Assembly: GCF_003858645.1 (NCBI RefSeq)
Contig: NZ_RQJP01000003.1
Location: 682,001-746,000, forward strand
Reading direction: 5' to 3'
DNA from: Larkinella knui
GTDB lineage: Bacteria; Bacteroidota; Bacteroidia; Cytophagales; Spirosomataceae
Length of the DNA stretch: 64,000 bases
The position numbers and the translations under genes are program-made. Position 1 is the stretch's first letter. The number at the start of each line of letters is the position of its first letter. Under the pieces are notes generated by a model. The model made no database searches, was not told the DNA's origin, and saw only the letters and a list, made by a program, of their open reading frames with translations. This document shows, piece by piece, positions 17,867-25,534 of this stretch.

Positions 17867-19240
17867 ATGAAAAAAGACGCTTTAACCCTCTCCCGGCGGG
17901 ATTTTTTACTGGCGGCCGCGGCCACCGCACTGGCTCCACCGCTGGTGGTCCAGGCCTCGAAAAAGAAGTTCGGCCCCAACGATAAACTTAACCATGCCTG
18001 CATTGGCGTGGGCGGTATGGGCTGGGGCGACCTGCAACAATTCGGCAAGCATCCGAGAGTAAACATCGTGGCGCTCTGTGATGTGGATGCCGTTCGGTTA
18101 AAAAAAGCATCCGACGCTTTTCCGCAGGCCCGCACGTATACCGACTGGCGTGAACTCCTTGAAAAAGAAGGCGATAAAATTGATTCGGTCAACGTGACCG
18201 TGCCGGATCACAATCACTTTGCCATTGCGATTCAGGCCATTCGAAACGGCAAACACGTGTACTGCCAAAAACCGATGTGTCACGATGTCGCCGAGGTTCG
18301 GGTGTTGACGGAGGCCGCCGTCAAGGCCGGGGTAGTTACCCAGCTTGGCACTCAGATAGCGGCCAGCAAGGGCGACCGCACGGCGGTGCAATGGATTAAA
18401 GAAGGCGCCATCGGAAAAGTTAAACACGCTTATTTGTGCTCCAACCGCCCCGGTGCCGTCGAAACCTACCGACTCGTAGGGCCGCGCCCCGCCCAGGGGC
18501 AGGAAGCCCCTTCGACGCTGAACTGGGATCTCTGGGTCGGCACCGCACCCATGCGCCCCTTTTCGCCGGATATTTACCATCCGACCAAATGGCGGGCGTG
18601 GCAGGACTTCGGAACCGGCTGGTCGGGCGACATTGGTTGTCATATTTTCGATGCCGTCTGGAAAGGACTCGGACTAAAACCGCCTAAATCCGTGATTGCC
18701 GACGTTCAGAAATCCTGGGAAGAATCAGCAGAGCGCCGGGGCGACACCTGGCCGCAGGGCAACCACATCACGTGGTCGTTTCCGGGCAATAAAATGACCG
18801 CATCCCGCACCCTGCCGGTCGAGTGGTTCGACGGCGAATTTTACCCGCCGGAAGAAATCCGCGCCTTATTCTCGGTTGCTGATTATCCGGCAGAGTCGGC
18901 CATGCTGATCGGCACGAAAGGCGCTCTGCTGATTCCGCACGGCGGAATGCCGGTATTATTGCCGGGCGACAAATTCAGGGACTACAAAGCTCCCGAACTG
19001 GACGAACGCAACCATTACCACCATTTTGCGGACGCCTGTTTGGGTGGACCCAAAACCGAGTCCCACTTTGCCCAATCCGGCCCGATGACCGAGGCCATTC
19101 TGCTGGGCACGGTAGCGATTCGGGTACCGGGCAAATTGCTCGAATGGGATGCTGCCAACCTGAAATTCCCTAACCATCCGGATGCCGAGCGCTACCTGAG
19201 CCGCATCTACCGGGATGGCTGGCGCGTTGCCGGTTTATAG
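17867..19240 (+). CDS. Gfo/Idh/MocA family oxidoreductase, Tat-exported
   Basis: 457 residues. The Tat signal is SRRDFLLAAA (9-18), and the Rossmann motif is GVGGMG (47-52). The usual EKP catalytic motif reads QKP here (Gln134-Lys135-Pro136), keeping the lysine. The C-terminal alpha/beta substrate domain includes DIGCHIFDAVWKGLGL and the ending YLSRIYRDGW, shared with the paralogue at 60987-62267. It is an NAD(P)-dependent sugar or inositol oxidoreductase presumably folded with its cofactor before Tat export. It is divergent from the DUF1080 gene, which suggests a joint role in periplasmic keto-sugar chemistry. Confidence 0.88.
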   Translation: MKKDALTLSRRDFLLAAAATALAPPLVVQASKKKFGPNDKLNHACIGVGGMGWGDLQQFGKHPRVNIVALCDVDAVRLKKASDAFPQARTYTDWRELLEKEGDKIDSVNVTVPDHNHFAIAIQAIRNGKHVYCQKPMCHDVAEVRVLTEAAVKAGVVTQLGTQIAASKGDRTAVQWIKEGAIGKVKHAYLCSNRPGAVETYRLVGPRPAQGQEAPSTLNWDLWVGTAPMRPFSPDIYHPTKWRAWQDFGTGWSGDIGCHIFDAVWKGLGLKPPKSVIADVQKSWEESAERRGDTWPQGNHITWSFPGNKMTASRTLPVEWFDGEFYPPEEIRALFSVADYPAESAMLIGTKGALLIPHGGMPVLLPGDKFRDYKAPELDERNHYHHFADACLGGPKTESHFAQSGPMTEAILLGTVAIRVPGKLLEWDAANLKFPNHPDAERYLSRIYRDGWRVAGL

Positions 19241-19326
19241 GTGGCCGCCTGGCGCGGTGGCAGTTGGGCGAAACCGGTTCGCTGTCCGGCGGTTGGTTTT
19301 TCGCTGTCAACCGCGCCACTACTCTT

Positions 19327-19851
19327 CTACGCTTCCGCCAACGCCAGGTTGATGTGTGCCAGATGGTGTTGCACATGCCAGGCCGACATGGCAATGGCCT
19401 GGGCCTGCGTGAACCAGAGCTTCCGAACCGGATGGAAGTATTTAATGGCCAACTGCTCATCCGTCAGCGATTTCATCAGGTAGACGTACCGGCGGGTCAG
19501 GCCATCAAATGAAACCAGTGAATCAGCAATCGGCGCGGCTATGGAATCCGGGGTGGCCACCCAGGCATCCATGTTAATCAGAGTGACGACTTCGTAATCA
19601 GGCTCGGTAAGCGCTTTTTTCATTCGCAAAAAGTGCAGCAGTTGAATATCGCTGACGTGGTGAATCAGTTGCTGAACGGTCCAGCTTCCTTCGCGGTAGG
19701 TCTTGGCCAAGTCCTCCGGCGACCGGTTTTCAACCAGTTCCCGGTAGCGGGCCGGCATGGGTTCAATGATGGCAATCAAGTGCCGCAATTCCTCCGGCGA
19801 GTAGGTTTCCTGCGCGGTAAAGGGGCCGATGGGATATTTCCGGTTTTCCAT
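19327..19851 (-). CDS. YfiT-like bacillithiol transferase family protein (DinB superfamily)
   Basis: 174 residues starting MENRKYPIGPF, typical of the YfiT family. Metal ligands are His in LIHHVSD and the cluster HVQHHLAHI near the C-terminus, the expected three-His pattern. Family enzymes transfer thiols such as bacillithiol to electrophiles, or act as metal-dependent hydrolases; Bacteroidetes commonly carry several. Cytoplasmic. A terminator at 19904-19940 separates it from the gene upstream on the same strand, so it is probably transcribed alone. Confidence 0.85.
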   Translation of the reverse strand: MENRKYPIGPFTAQETYSPEELRHLIAIIEPMPARYRELVENRSPEDLAKTYREGSWTVQQLIHHVSDIQLLHFLRMKKALTEPDYEVVTLINMDAWVATPDSIAAPIADSLVSFDGLTRRYVYLMKSLTDEQLAIKYFHPVRKLWFTQAQAIAMSAWHVQHHLAHINLALAEA

Positions 19852-19903
19852 ATTAGCTCAAAAGTTCTGTGGTGTTGTACCAGAATGGATTGGCAATTTC
19901 ATA

Positions 19904-19940
19904 AAAAAGCCGCAAATCAAACTGACCTGCGGTTTTTTTA
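19904..19940 (-). terminator. Rho-independent terminator
   Basis: On the minus strand the stem pairs TGCGG with CCGCA, extended by A/T pairs, and ends in a T-run. It sits 200 bp downstream of the NTF2-like gene; the 290-bp gap around it holds nothing else I can identify. Confidence 0.6.
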
Positions 19941-20141
19941 TTCGCAAACTGACTCAGGAAAGTATCCATCCGAAAACCTTTTAGCTGGCCCGTATACGGA
20001 TGAACCGGTTTTTAAACGCACGGGGTACGTTAATTACCTGGCGATGGCAGAGCGTGAATACCTGCGATTGTCCGGCCAGAGGTAGCTGAAGGTTCTGCCA
20101 GGCTTCCGTGACCTCGATCGGAACCAGGAAAACCGGAATGA

Positions 20142-20567
20142 CTAAACGTCAGAAAGCGTGGGCACCAGTTGGGCACCGAGTTGCAGCACACGGCCCAGAT
20201 CGTCGGCATTGCGCCAGGTTTCCATCATCATACCATCGACAATGTGGAAGATAAACGTGCAGGTAAAAACCTGCTGCTTTCCCCGGCCGGGAATACCCAA
20301 AAAGCTGTTTTGAACGCAGGTGTTGGTGGCCCGAACCGCCACTTTGTCGCCCTCGGCCACCATCAGATTGACTTCCCATTTCTGATTGATATGGTCGAAG
20401 GTGCCGAATAAGTAACGGACTCCATCCGGTCCGATCGGCATATTGGGAGCCCCGCCGTGCATTTTCCAGGTCGGGTGCGTAATGGCGCAGATTTCTTCAA
20501 CTTTCCCTTCCGTAATGAGCTGAAGCCAGTGCTGAGCGAGTTTTTTATTGGTTTCGATGAGGGTCAT
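20142..20567 (-). CDS. NTF2-like (SnoaL-type) protein
   Basis: 141 residues with the cone-shaped NTF2/SnoaL fold pattern: an initial helix (NKKLAQHWLQLITEGKVEEI), then strands TWKMHGGAP, WEVNLMVAEGDKVAVRATNT, TCTFIFHIVDGMMMETWRNAD. The segment DKVAVRATNTC followed by FHIVDGMMMETW is characteristic of the ester cyclase/SnoaL branch. It has no signal peptide. Members include isomerases, cyclases and pure binding proteins, so the activity cannot be named. Its promoter region overlaps the terminator of the next gene upstream (20590-20620). Confidence 0.75.
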   Translation of the reverse strand: MTLIETNKKLAQHWLQLITEGKVEEICAITHPTWKMHGGAPNMPIGPDGVRYLFGTFDHINQKWEVNLMVAEGDKVAVRATNTCVQNSFLGIPGRGKQQVFTCTFIFHIVDGMMMETWRNADDLGRVLQLGAQLVPTLSDV

Positions 20568-20589
20568 GATGTTCTGAAATAAAAAGTAG

Positions 20590-20620
20590 AAAAAACCGGA
20601 CGACTCGGTTGCCGTCCGGC
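20590..20620 (-). terminator. Rho-independent terminator of the COG4315 gene
   Basis: On the minus strand a perfect 7-bp stem CCGGACG/CGTCCGG (20613-20619 with 20596-20602) and 10-nt loop is followed by TTTTTTC. Confidence 0.85.
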
Positions 20621-20628
20621 AGTTACGA

Positions 20629-21405
20629 TTACTGCGCCGGAGCGACGAGTACGAATTTGGGGTTGGCGGCCGTGCCTTTCACATCACCCCGCACCACATC
20701 GTTCTGGAAATAATACAGCGGTTTTTTGTTGGCCGTGGTCTGCTTGGTGCCGTCCGCCCGGCTGATCGAGCCGAAGAAGACACCGTTCAGCGTTGACGGA
20801 GCAATGGCCGAAGGTTGAGCCAGAAACTGCGGCCATACCGTCAAACAGCCATCTTTACAGTTGCTGATGTCGTCGGTGTCACCGGTAAAGGTATACAGCG
20901 TCCGGCCCCCAATGCTTACCAGATATTTTCCGGCGCCTTTATCGGCCACCATCACGGTATAATCCGGTTTCGCCACGTAGAAGCTGTTCTTGCCCTCGCC
21001 GTTTACCTCACCGGCTTTCGTGTCCTGCGCAAAGCGGTACAGGGGCCAGCCTTTGAAGGTATTCTGTTTGCTGCCATCGGCGCGGGTAATGACGCCGAAC
21101 TGCGTGGAGTCAAGGCTGGAATCGAATACCCGGTTTTTTTCGTAAAACACGGGCCAAACATCCGTACAACCGCCGGAACAGGCGCTTTTACCCTCGACAT
21201 CCTTGGCAAATAAATAGAGCGTGTTGCCAGAACCGTCGGTCAATACCTGACCAAATTTGGCATCCTGACGAACGGCGATGTTGGCCGTCGGGCCAGCGGG
21301 TGTTGGCGAATCGGAGCTACTGCTCTGACAGCCCTGCAAGATGGTCAAACCGACTACGGCGGTGAAAGCAATTGACTTAAATGAGTGGTTCAAAAGCGTA
21401 TTCAT
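20629..21405 (-). CDS. COG4315-type secreted-repeat lipoprotein
   Basis: 258 residues from the ATG at 21405 (MNTLLNHSFKS); the in-frame start at 21462 adds residues that do not fit a signal. Lipoprotein signal ends at Cys26 (ILQGC). Two copies of the secreted repeat follow: NTLYLFAKDVEGKSACSGGCTDVWPVF and, later, RTLYTFTGDTDD with CKDGCLTVWPQF, each with a Cys pair and the Tyr-x4-Asp-type motif, plus shorter SRADGTKQ segments. The family is exported and often found near respiratory genes; its biochemical role is unknown. It is the last gene of the globin-Rieske-DUF5777-YceI group, with a terminator just after it. Confidence 0.82.
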   Translation of the reverse strand: MNTLLNHSFKSIAFTAVVGLTILQGCQSSSSDSPTPAGPTANIAVRQDAKFGQVLTDGSGNTLYLFAKDVEGKSACSGGCTDVWPVFYEKNRVFDSSLDSTQFGVITRADGSKQNTFKGWPLYRFAQDTKAGEVNGEGKNSFYVAKPDYTVMVADKGAGKYLVSIGGRTLYTFTGDTDDISNCKDGCLTVWPQFLAQPSAIAPSTLNGVFFGSISRADGTKQTTANKKPLYYFQNDVVRGDVKGTAANPKFVLVAPAQ

Positions 21406-21498
21406 TGTTTTAAAGAATAAATGGTGGATAATTAAAAAAGTGTAAATTGAATTGTAAATCAAACAGTTACGATGGGTACCTGGCCTAACTTTCAGGAT

Positions 21499-21675
21499 TC
21501 AATCATCGCCATCCGAATCGGAGTCCCAGCCGCCGTCCGAATCGTCACTCAGGTAGTCCGACTCTGGACCGAAGAGCCGTTTCACCAGACTATAGAGGTA
21601 GAGCATTCCGCTGAGCATCAGCAGGAAAATGTAGAAGATCAGGCCGGACGTGGTTAATCCAAGAAACAGAAACAT
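21499..21675 (-). CDS. Small membrane protein, 58 residues, acidic tail
   Basis: A short gene of 59 codons including the stop, read directly from the sequence. It begins MFLFLGLTTSGLIFYIFLL, continues as one hydrophobic helix to about residue 28, has a positive patch (LVKRLF, about 30-35) and ends in a strongly acidic tail (DYLSDDSDGGWDSDSDGDD). The stop TGA is complementary to 21499-21501. It lies 35 bp downstream of YceI on the same strand. The hydrophobic-then-acidic pattern with a positive-inside patch suggests a single-pass inner-membrane protein. The opposite-strand ORF (21472-21657) has no such pattern. Family unknown. Confidence 0.65.
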   Translation of the reverse strand: MFLFLGLTTSGLIFYIFLLMLSGMLYLYSLVKRLFGPESDYLSDDSDGGWDSDSDGDD

Positions 21676-21710
21676 GGGCGTGTTTTTAAACGGTGGAGAT
21701 CCAATCGGAA

Positions 21711-22262
21711 TTAGCCTTTGTTGGCAAACTCAACTTTATTCTGAACCTTGATCTGCTCGGCGATTTTCATCATCACCAGTTTCGGAACTTCAATTTTGTG
21801 GGCCTCCAAAGCCACCGTGAAGTCGGAAACCAGCGTGATTTTACCGGGTTCGATGGTCAGTTTTCCGGTCAGCGTACGGGGTTGTTTGACACCGTGAATG
21901 TCGAAGATTCCTTTGGCGGTGACGGGATACGTACCCGGTTTTTTCCAGTCGATTTTTTCGTTGATCACGCCTTCAAAGCTGGCGTTGGGGTATTTTTCCG
22001 ACTCGATGTAATTTTCATTGAAGTGTTCCTGCATCAGTTTATTCGGAAATTCGAAGTCGGCCATGGTCATCTTGACGGCCAGCTGGTTGGTGGCCGGATT
22101 CAGGGCGGCTTTCACTTTGGAATTGGCGGCCGAGATGTTTTCCAACGGCGTTTCGGAGAAAAACTTACTTTCACCTTTGCTGGCCGAAAGAACCTGAGCG
22201 GAAGCGTTGACGGTCAGGGCCAAAGCGGGTATGGCAACGAGAACGAGTGATTTGAAATTCAT
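21711..22262 (-). CDS. YceI family periplasmic protein
   Basis: 183 residues with a cleavable signal (MNFKSLVLVAIPALALTVNASAQ). The lipocalin-like YceI barrel follows: SKGESKFFSETPLENISAAN, FPNKLMQEHFNENYIESEKYPNASFEG, PVTAKGIFDIHGVKQPRTLTG. YceI proteins bind isoprenoid quinones or other amphiphiles in the periplasm. It lies between a DUF5777 beta-barrel and the 58-residue membrane protein, on the same strand with short gaps, so an operon is likely. A second YceI at 44114 is only distantly similar. Confidence 0.9.
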   Translation of the reverse strand: MNFKSLVLVAIPALALTVNASAQVLSASKGESKFFSETPLENISAANSKVKAALNPATNQLAVKMTMADFEFPNKLMQEHFNENYIESEKYPNASFEGVINEKIDWKKPGTYPVTAKGIFDIHGVKQPRTLTGKLTIEPGKITLVSDFTVALEAHKIEVPKLVMMKIAEQIKVQNKVEFANKG

Positions 22263-22303
22263 GGTTTGTGTGGTATTAAAAAGTGGAATTGATTGGTTAA
22301 AAA

Positions 22304-23191
22304 TTAATGGTCGAAACTGAAGGTGCGGGAAACGCTGAAGCCAAAATGAATGTCACCTTTTTCAAACTGCCCCCCATAGGCCCCGCCGGTTTGCGTCAGG
22401 AATTGCTTCTCGATCATGCCGAACGAGTTGGTAAAAATGAGCTGGAAAACGTGGCCACCGGTTTCAATGTCGACGCCTAACGCCAGGGGGTTATACGTCG
22501 CGAAAGGCTGGCCGGTTTTGAGCAGATTCTGATCGACCCAATAGTACTCCGCATTGAACGACATCCGTTTGTTGAACTTCAGTCGGCCGCCAATTCCCAC
22601 CGCCGGAACCACCTGTGTCCGGGCCGGAGCCGTGGGGCTGGGGCGGAAAATCGCCGTCGGCATCAATTGCAGCGAAAACGATTCGCTGAACTTCCGGGCA
22701 ATCAGCAAATGGCCGCTGCCCACCAGCCGTTCCGAATACACCTTAAACTCGCCACCCTGGGTGGGTTTGCGGGGGTCCAGCGCCAGCGTCCCCAGGGCGG
22801 AGATCGTTACCGGAAACGCGTGAGCCCCTTTCGTCTGGCGGATCAACCGGGCTTTCAGGTAGCTGTCGATGTTTTTTTCAATCGAGCTGCGCCCTACTCC
22901 GAATGTCAGGTTATCGTTGATACCGTATTCCAGACCCAGCCGGACGGTGGCGAAATCCAGCCCAAACAGCTCATCGACTCCTTTGTTCACCCGGTCGAAC
23001 CGGTGCGAAATCCGGAAGTCCAGGTGCTTCGCCTTGATGGTTTCTACCGTGTGGCCGTTCAGTAGCCGGGTAGACTTGAAGGTGGCTGTTACGGGCCGGG
23101 TGGCGGGCCCCGCGTCCAGGTTAGACAACAGATCCGTTTGGGCAAAAGCCGGCCCGCCAGCCAGAAAGGCCAGAATAAACAATGGTTTCAT
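22304..23191 (-). CDS. DUF5777 family outer-membrane beta-barrel protein
   Basis: 295 residues with a signal peptide (MKPLFILAFLAGGPAFAQ). The segment TVETIKAKHLDFRISHRFDRVN followed by LFGLDFATVRLGLEYGINDNLTFGVGRS is typical of DUF5777. The rest alternates hydrophobic and polar residues as amphipathic strands and ends FSVSRTFSFDH, consistent with an outer-membrane barrel. Function unknown; members are often beside YceI, Rieske or cytochrome genes in Bacteroidetes. Here it is 30 bp downstream of the Rieske gene and 41 bp upstream of YceI. Confidence 0.85.
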   Translation of the reverse strand: MKPLFILAFLAGGPAFAQTDLLSNLDAGPATRPVTATFKSTRLLNGHTVETIKAKHLDFRISHRFDRVNKGVDELFGLDFATVRLGLEYGINDNLTFGVGRSSIEKNIDSYLKARLIRQTKGAHAFPVTISALGTLALDPRKPTQGGEFKVYSERLVGSGHLLIARKFSESFSLQLMPTAIFRPSPTAPARTQVVPAVGIGGRLKFNKRMSFNAEYYWVDQNLLKTGQPFATYNPLALGVDIETGGHVFQLIFTNSFGMIEKQFLTQTGGAYGGQFEKGDIHFGFSVSRTFSFDH

Positions 23192-23221
23192 GTGTCGGTG
23201 GAAGTTGAAGAAGATTCCGGT

Positions 23222-23671
23222 TTAGGCAATCTTCAGGGTGTTGGTGGTGGGATCGAACGTGGTTTTGAACGTTTTCAGGGGCGAACCGGCCGGGCCGTTG
23301 ATGACGCTGCCGTCGTTCTTGAAATTCGAACCGTGGCCTGGGCAATGGATGCGGTTTCCGGCGGCATCGAATTCGACCGTAACCCCGGCGTGCGTACAAA
23401 CCTGCGACACGGCGATAAAACTACCGTCTTTGGTGCGGGCGATAATCATCCCGTTCTTGTACATAAAACCGCCGTTCTGCTTCAGCTTGGCATTGGCCGC
23501 ATCGTTCAGGTTCAGCGTCAGGCCTGTGTTGCCGCCGGTCGGAGCCGGAGCAACGCCGTCGGCCGGGGCCGAGCAGCTACTCAGGCAGTTTGACAGGACA
23601 ATGGCGCCGATGCTGGTTCCGACGAGGGAAAAGAACGTGCGACGGTCGAGTGATGGATGGATTGTTTTCAT
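23222..23671 (-). CDS. Rieske [2Fe-2S] protein, Tat-exported, probably lipid-anchored
   Basis: 149 residues. The N-terminus has a twin-arginine motif (LDRRTFFSLVG, Arg10-Arg11) and a hydrophobic stretch ending in NCLSSC, so Cys33 (or Cys29) may also be lipidated. The Rieske cluster ligands are Cys92 and His94 in CTHAG and Cys110 and His113 in CPGHGS. Tat export fits a cofactor inserted in the cytoplasm. It is a stand-alone periplasmic electron carrier, not part of a visible bc1-type complex; no cytochrome b gene is near. It heads a run of DUF5777, YceI and the small membrane protein. Confidence 0.92.
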   Translation of the reverse strand: MKTIHPSLDRRTFFSLVGTSIGAIVLSNCLSSCSAPADGVAPAPTGGNTGLTLNLNDAANAKLKQNGGFMYKNGMIIARTKDGSFIAVSQVCTHAGVTVEFDAAGNRIHCPGHGSNFKNDGSVINGPAGSPLKTFKTTFDPTTNTLKIA

Positions 23672-23928
23672 TGGAAAGTGAGATCAAATAGTACTTGTTT
23701 GACGGGTGTTGTTACATTGACGATTCAAATTTGGCGGATGAGTTACCGGCAGAAAAATAAAGGACCTCAAGTGGTCGAAATAAGTGGTTGGAAAGTAGTG
23801 TATTGATATTGAATGGAATACGGGAAATCGGAAGGCGTTCCTGCCTGGAACCGCCGAATGCCCACGGCAATTCGGGCCGGTTTTTGAGCCAGCCCACGGT
23901 TTTCCCGGCTAGCCTTAGAATCAGGCAC

Positions 23929-23958
23929 AAAAAAGCCCACGACCTAAACCGTGGGCTT
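23929..23958 (-). terminator. Rho-independent terminator of the globin gene
   Basis: On the minus strand the 8-bp stem AAGCCCAC/GTGGGCTT with a 10-nt loop is followed by six T. It isolates the globin transcript from the Rieske group to a degree. Confidence 0.88.
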
Positions 23959-23981
23959 GATGACGTGAATCTTGTTAGGGT

Positions 23982-24389
23982 TTAAACCGCCGGTGTTTGC
24001 ATGGCTTTACTGATTTCCTGATAACACTGCTTCCAGGCGGCTTTGACGGTGGGATTCCAGTCGCTGCCCAGGGCCACTTCCAGCGTCCAGAGGATCGCTT
24101 TTTCCACTTGTGTGTACTGCTGCGGTTTAACGCCGTAACCCACGTGGCGTCGGCCCAGCTCCCTTAATTCAATCGTCAACCGTTCGGCCTGATCCAGATT
24201 GGTCACCATCACGTCAAGCATTTCGACCAACTTCCGGTACTGTTCATCCATCCGCGAAGCGAACATCGTCCGCAAACCGGGGGCATCGATAAACAGCCGG
24301 GAATAAAACACATCGCCCAGCAGCACGGGATTTATTTTTCGCAGAATTTGCCAGCTCTTTTTCACTAATCGTATTTCTTCGTCCTTCAT
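23982..24389 (-). CDS. Single-domain globin
   Basis: 135 residues covering one globin fold. The CD1 phenylalanine is Phe43 (LRTMFASRM) and the proximal histidine is His82 in ELGRRHVGYGVKP, a pattern seen in flavohaemoglobin-type and single-domain globins. No FAD or NAD domain is fused. Likely roles are O2 or NO binding/detoxification in the cytoplasm, needing a separate reductase. It sits upstream of the Rieske group on the same strand but is closed by a terminator, and is divergent from a LytTR/histidine kinase pair. Confidence 0.88.
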   Translation of the reverse strand: MKDEEIRLVKKSWQILRKINPVLLGDVFYSRLFIDAPGLRTMFASRMDEQYRKLVEMLDVMVTNLDQAERLTIELRELGRRHVGYGVKPQQYTQVEKAILWTLEVALGSDWNPTVKAAWKQCYQEISKAMQTPAV

Positions 24390-24747
24390 TCGGCACGCCT
24401 TACTCGTTTGTTATGGGTCAAAATTGCCACTCATGCATTGCGTGACCAACTATTTATCCTCCAATGGGCTCATCCGGTGGTTGAATAGTAGCCGTTGTTC
24501 GATAAAAGACTTGGGGATTTTTACCATTACCGCTTCAACACCCGGATTTTCAGTAGATAAGGAATTCTCAGCGGCACATTCAAACCGTATTTTATACTAT
24601 TTTTGACTACTTACTCAAAAACCATTCGTTCCGGATCACTACCGTTTTAAACCGGTTTTACATCCAGTCGATGACGTTTTTTTCGTACGATCGCTTTGTT
24701 TTCGGAAGTTTTGACCAGCAATTATTTTACTCCTTTCCCTTGACGAT
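24390..24747. other. Divergent intergenic region (358 bp)
   Basis: Holds the promoters for the globin (minus) and the LytTR regulator (plus). The only recognisable signal is TATTTTTG at 24598-24605, a TAnnTTTG match on the plus strand about 140 bp before the regulator, without a clear -33 partner. The 60-residue ORF inside it has no protein character. Confidence 0.4.
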
Positions 24748-25521
24748 ATGAATGCCATTGTCATCGAGGACGAAAAACTCGTAGCGCGTGAGTTTGCGTT
24801 CAAACTGGCCGAAGTTGCCCAAGATGTACGGATTATTGAAACGCTGCCCAGCGTGAAAACGGCCCTGCGCTGGTTTAGCGAAAACGCCGAACCCGATGTG
24901 GTTTTTGCCGATATTCAACTGGCCGATGGCGTAAGCTTCCAGATTTTCGAAACTTTTCAGCTGGCCTGCCCCATCATTTTCATTACGTCCTATAACGAGT
25001 ATGCCATTCAGGCGTTCAAAGTGAACGGCATCGATTATTTGCTGAAGCCCGTAGAACCGGAAGATCTGGCCAAAGCCGTTGCCAAAGCGCGCCTTTTCAG
25101 CCGCCAGAAAGCCGGGTTACCGATCAATTTGCAGAAATTGATGGATGCATTGCAACAACCGGGTGCCCTGCAGCCGATGTATAAGGAAACCTTCCTGGGC
25201 AATTCACGCACGGGCTGGGTACCGGTCAAAGTGGCCGACATTGCTTTTTTTCAGTACGATGCGGTTATTTTTCTGGTAACCAAAACCAGCGAACGGTATC
25301 CGCTCGATTATGAAACGCTGGAAGAAGTGGAAGAACTTCTCGACCCAAACCGCTTTTACCGTGCCAACCGCCAGTTTATTGTCCATTCCGACGCCATCCA
25401 CAGCGTACTCAGTTTGCATAATTCCAAACTGGTTCTGAAGCTTAATCCGCCCCATCAGGCGGTGGTTATTGACATCAGTCGCCAGAAGGCTCCGGTTTTT
25501 AAACGCTGGCTGGACCGGTAA
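24748..25521 (+). CDS. LytTR-family response regulator
   Basis: 257 residues: receiver domain (1-120) with Glu7-Asp8 pocket, phospho-acceptor Asp55 (VVFADIQLADG) and Lys100 in YLLKPVE; then a LytTR DNA-binding domain from about 150 (FFQYDAVIFLVT, RYPLDYETLEEVEELLDPNRFYRANRQFIVH). It binds promoter DNA as a dimer when phosphorylated. The cognate kinase starts 13 bp downstream, so the two are translated from one message. The target genes are unknown; the neighbouring globin/Rieske group or the DUF4920 gene are candidates only by position. Confidence 0.93.
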   Translation: MNAIVIEDEKLVAREFAFKLAEVAQDVRIIETLPSVKTALRWFSENAEPDVVFADIQLADGVSFQIFETFQLACPIIFITSYNEYAIQAFKVNGIDYLLKPVEPEDLAKAVAKARLFSRQKAGLPINLQKLMDALQQPGALQPMYKETFLGNSRTGWVPVKVADIAFFQYDAVIFLVTKTSERYPLDYETLEEVEELLDPNRFYRANRQFIVHSDAIHSVLSLHNSKLVLKLNPPHQAVVIDISRQKAPVFKRWLDR

Positions 25522-25534
25522 AAGCTCCTGTTCT

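Noticed and set aside
21472-21657. Plus-strand open frame of 61 codons
   Set aside because: Antisense to the 58-residue membrane protein, which has the better pattern of a hydrophobic helix and acidic tail.
24424-24606. 60-codon plus-strand frame in the globin/LytTR gap
   Set aside because: No ribosome binding site or recognisable pattern, and it occupies the promoter region.
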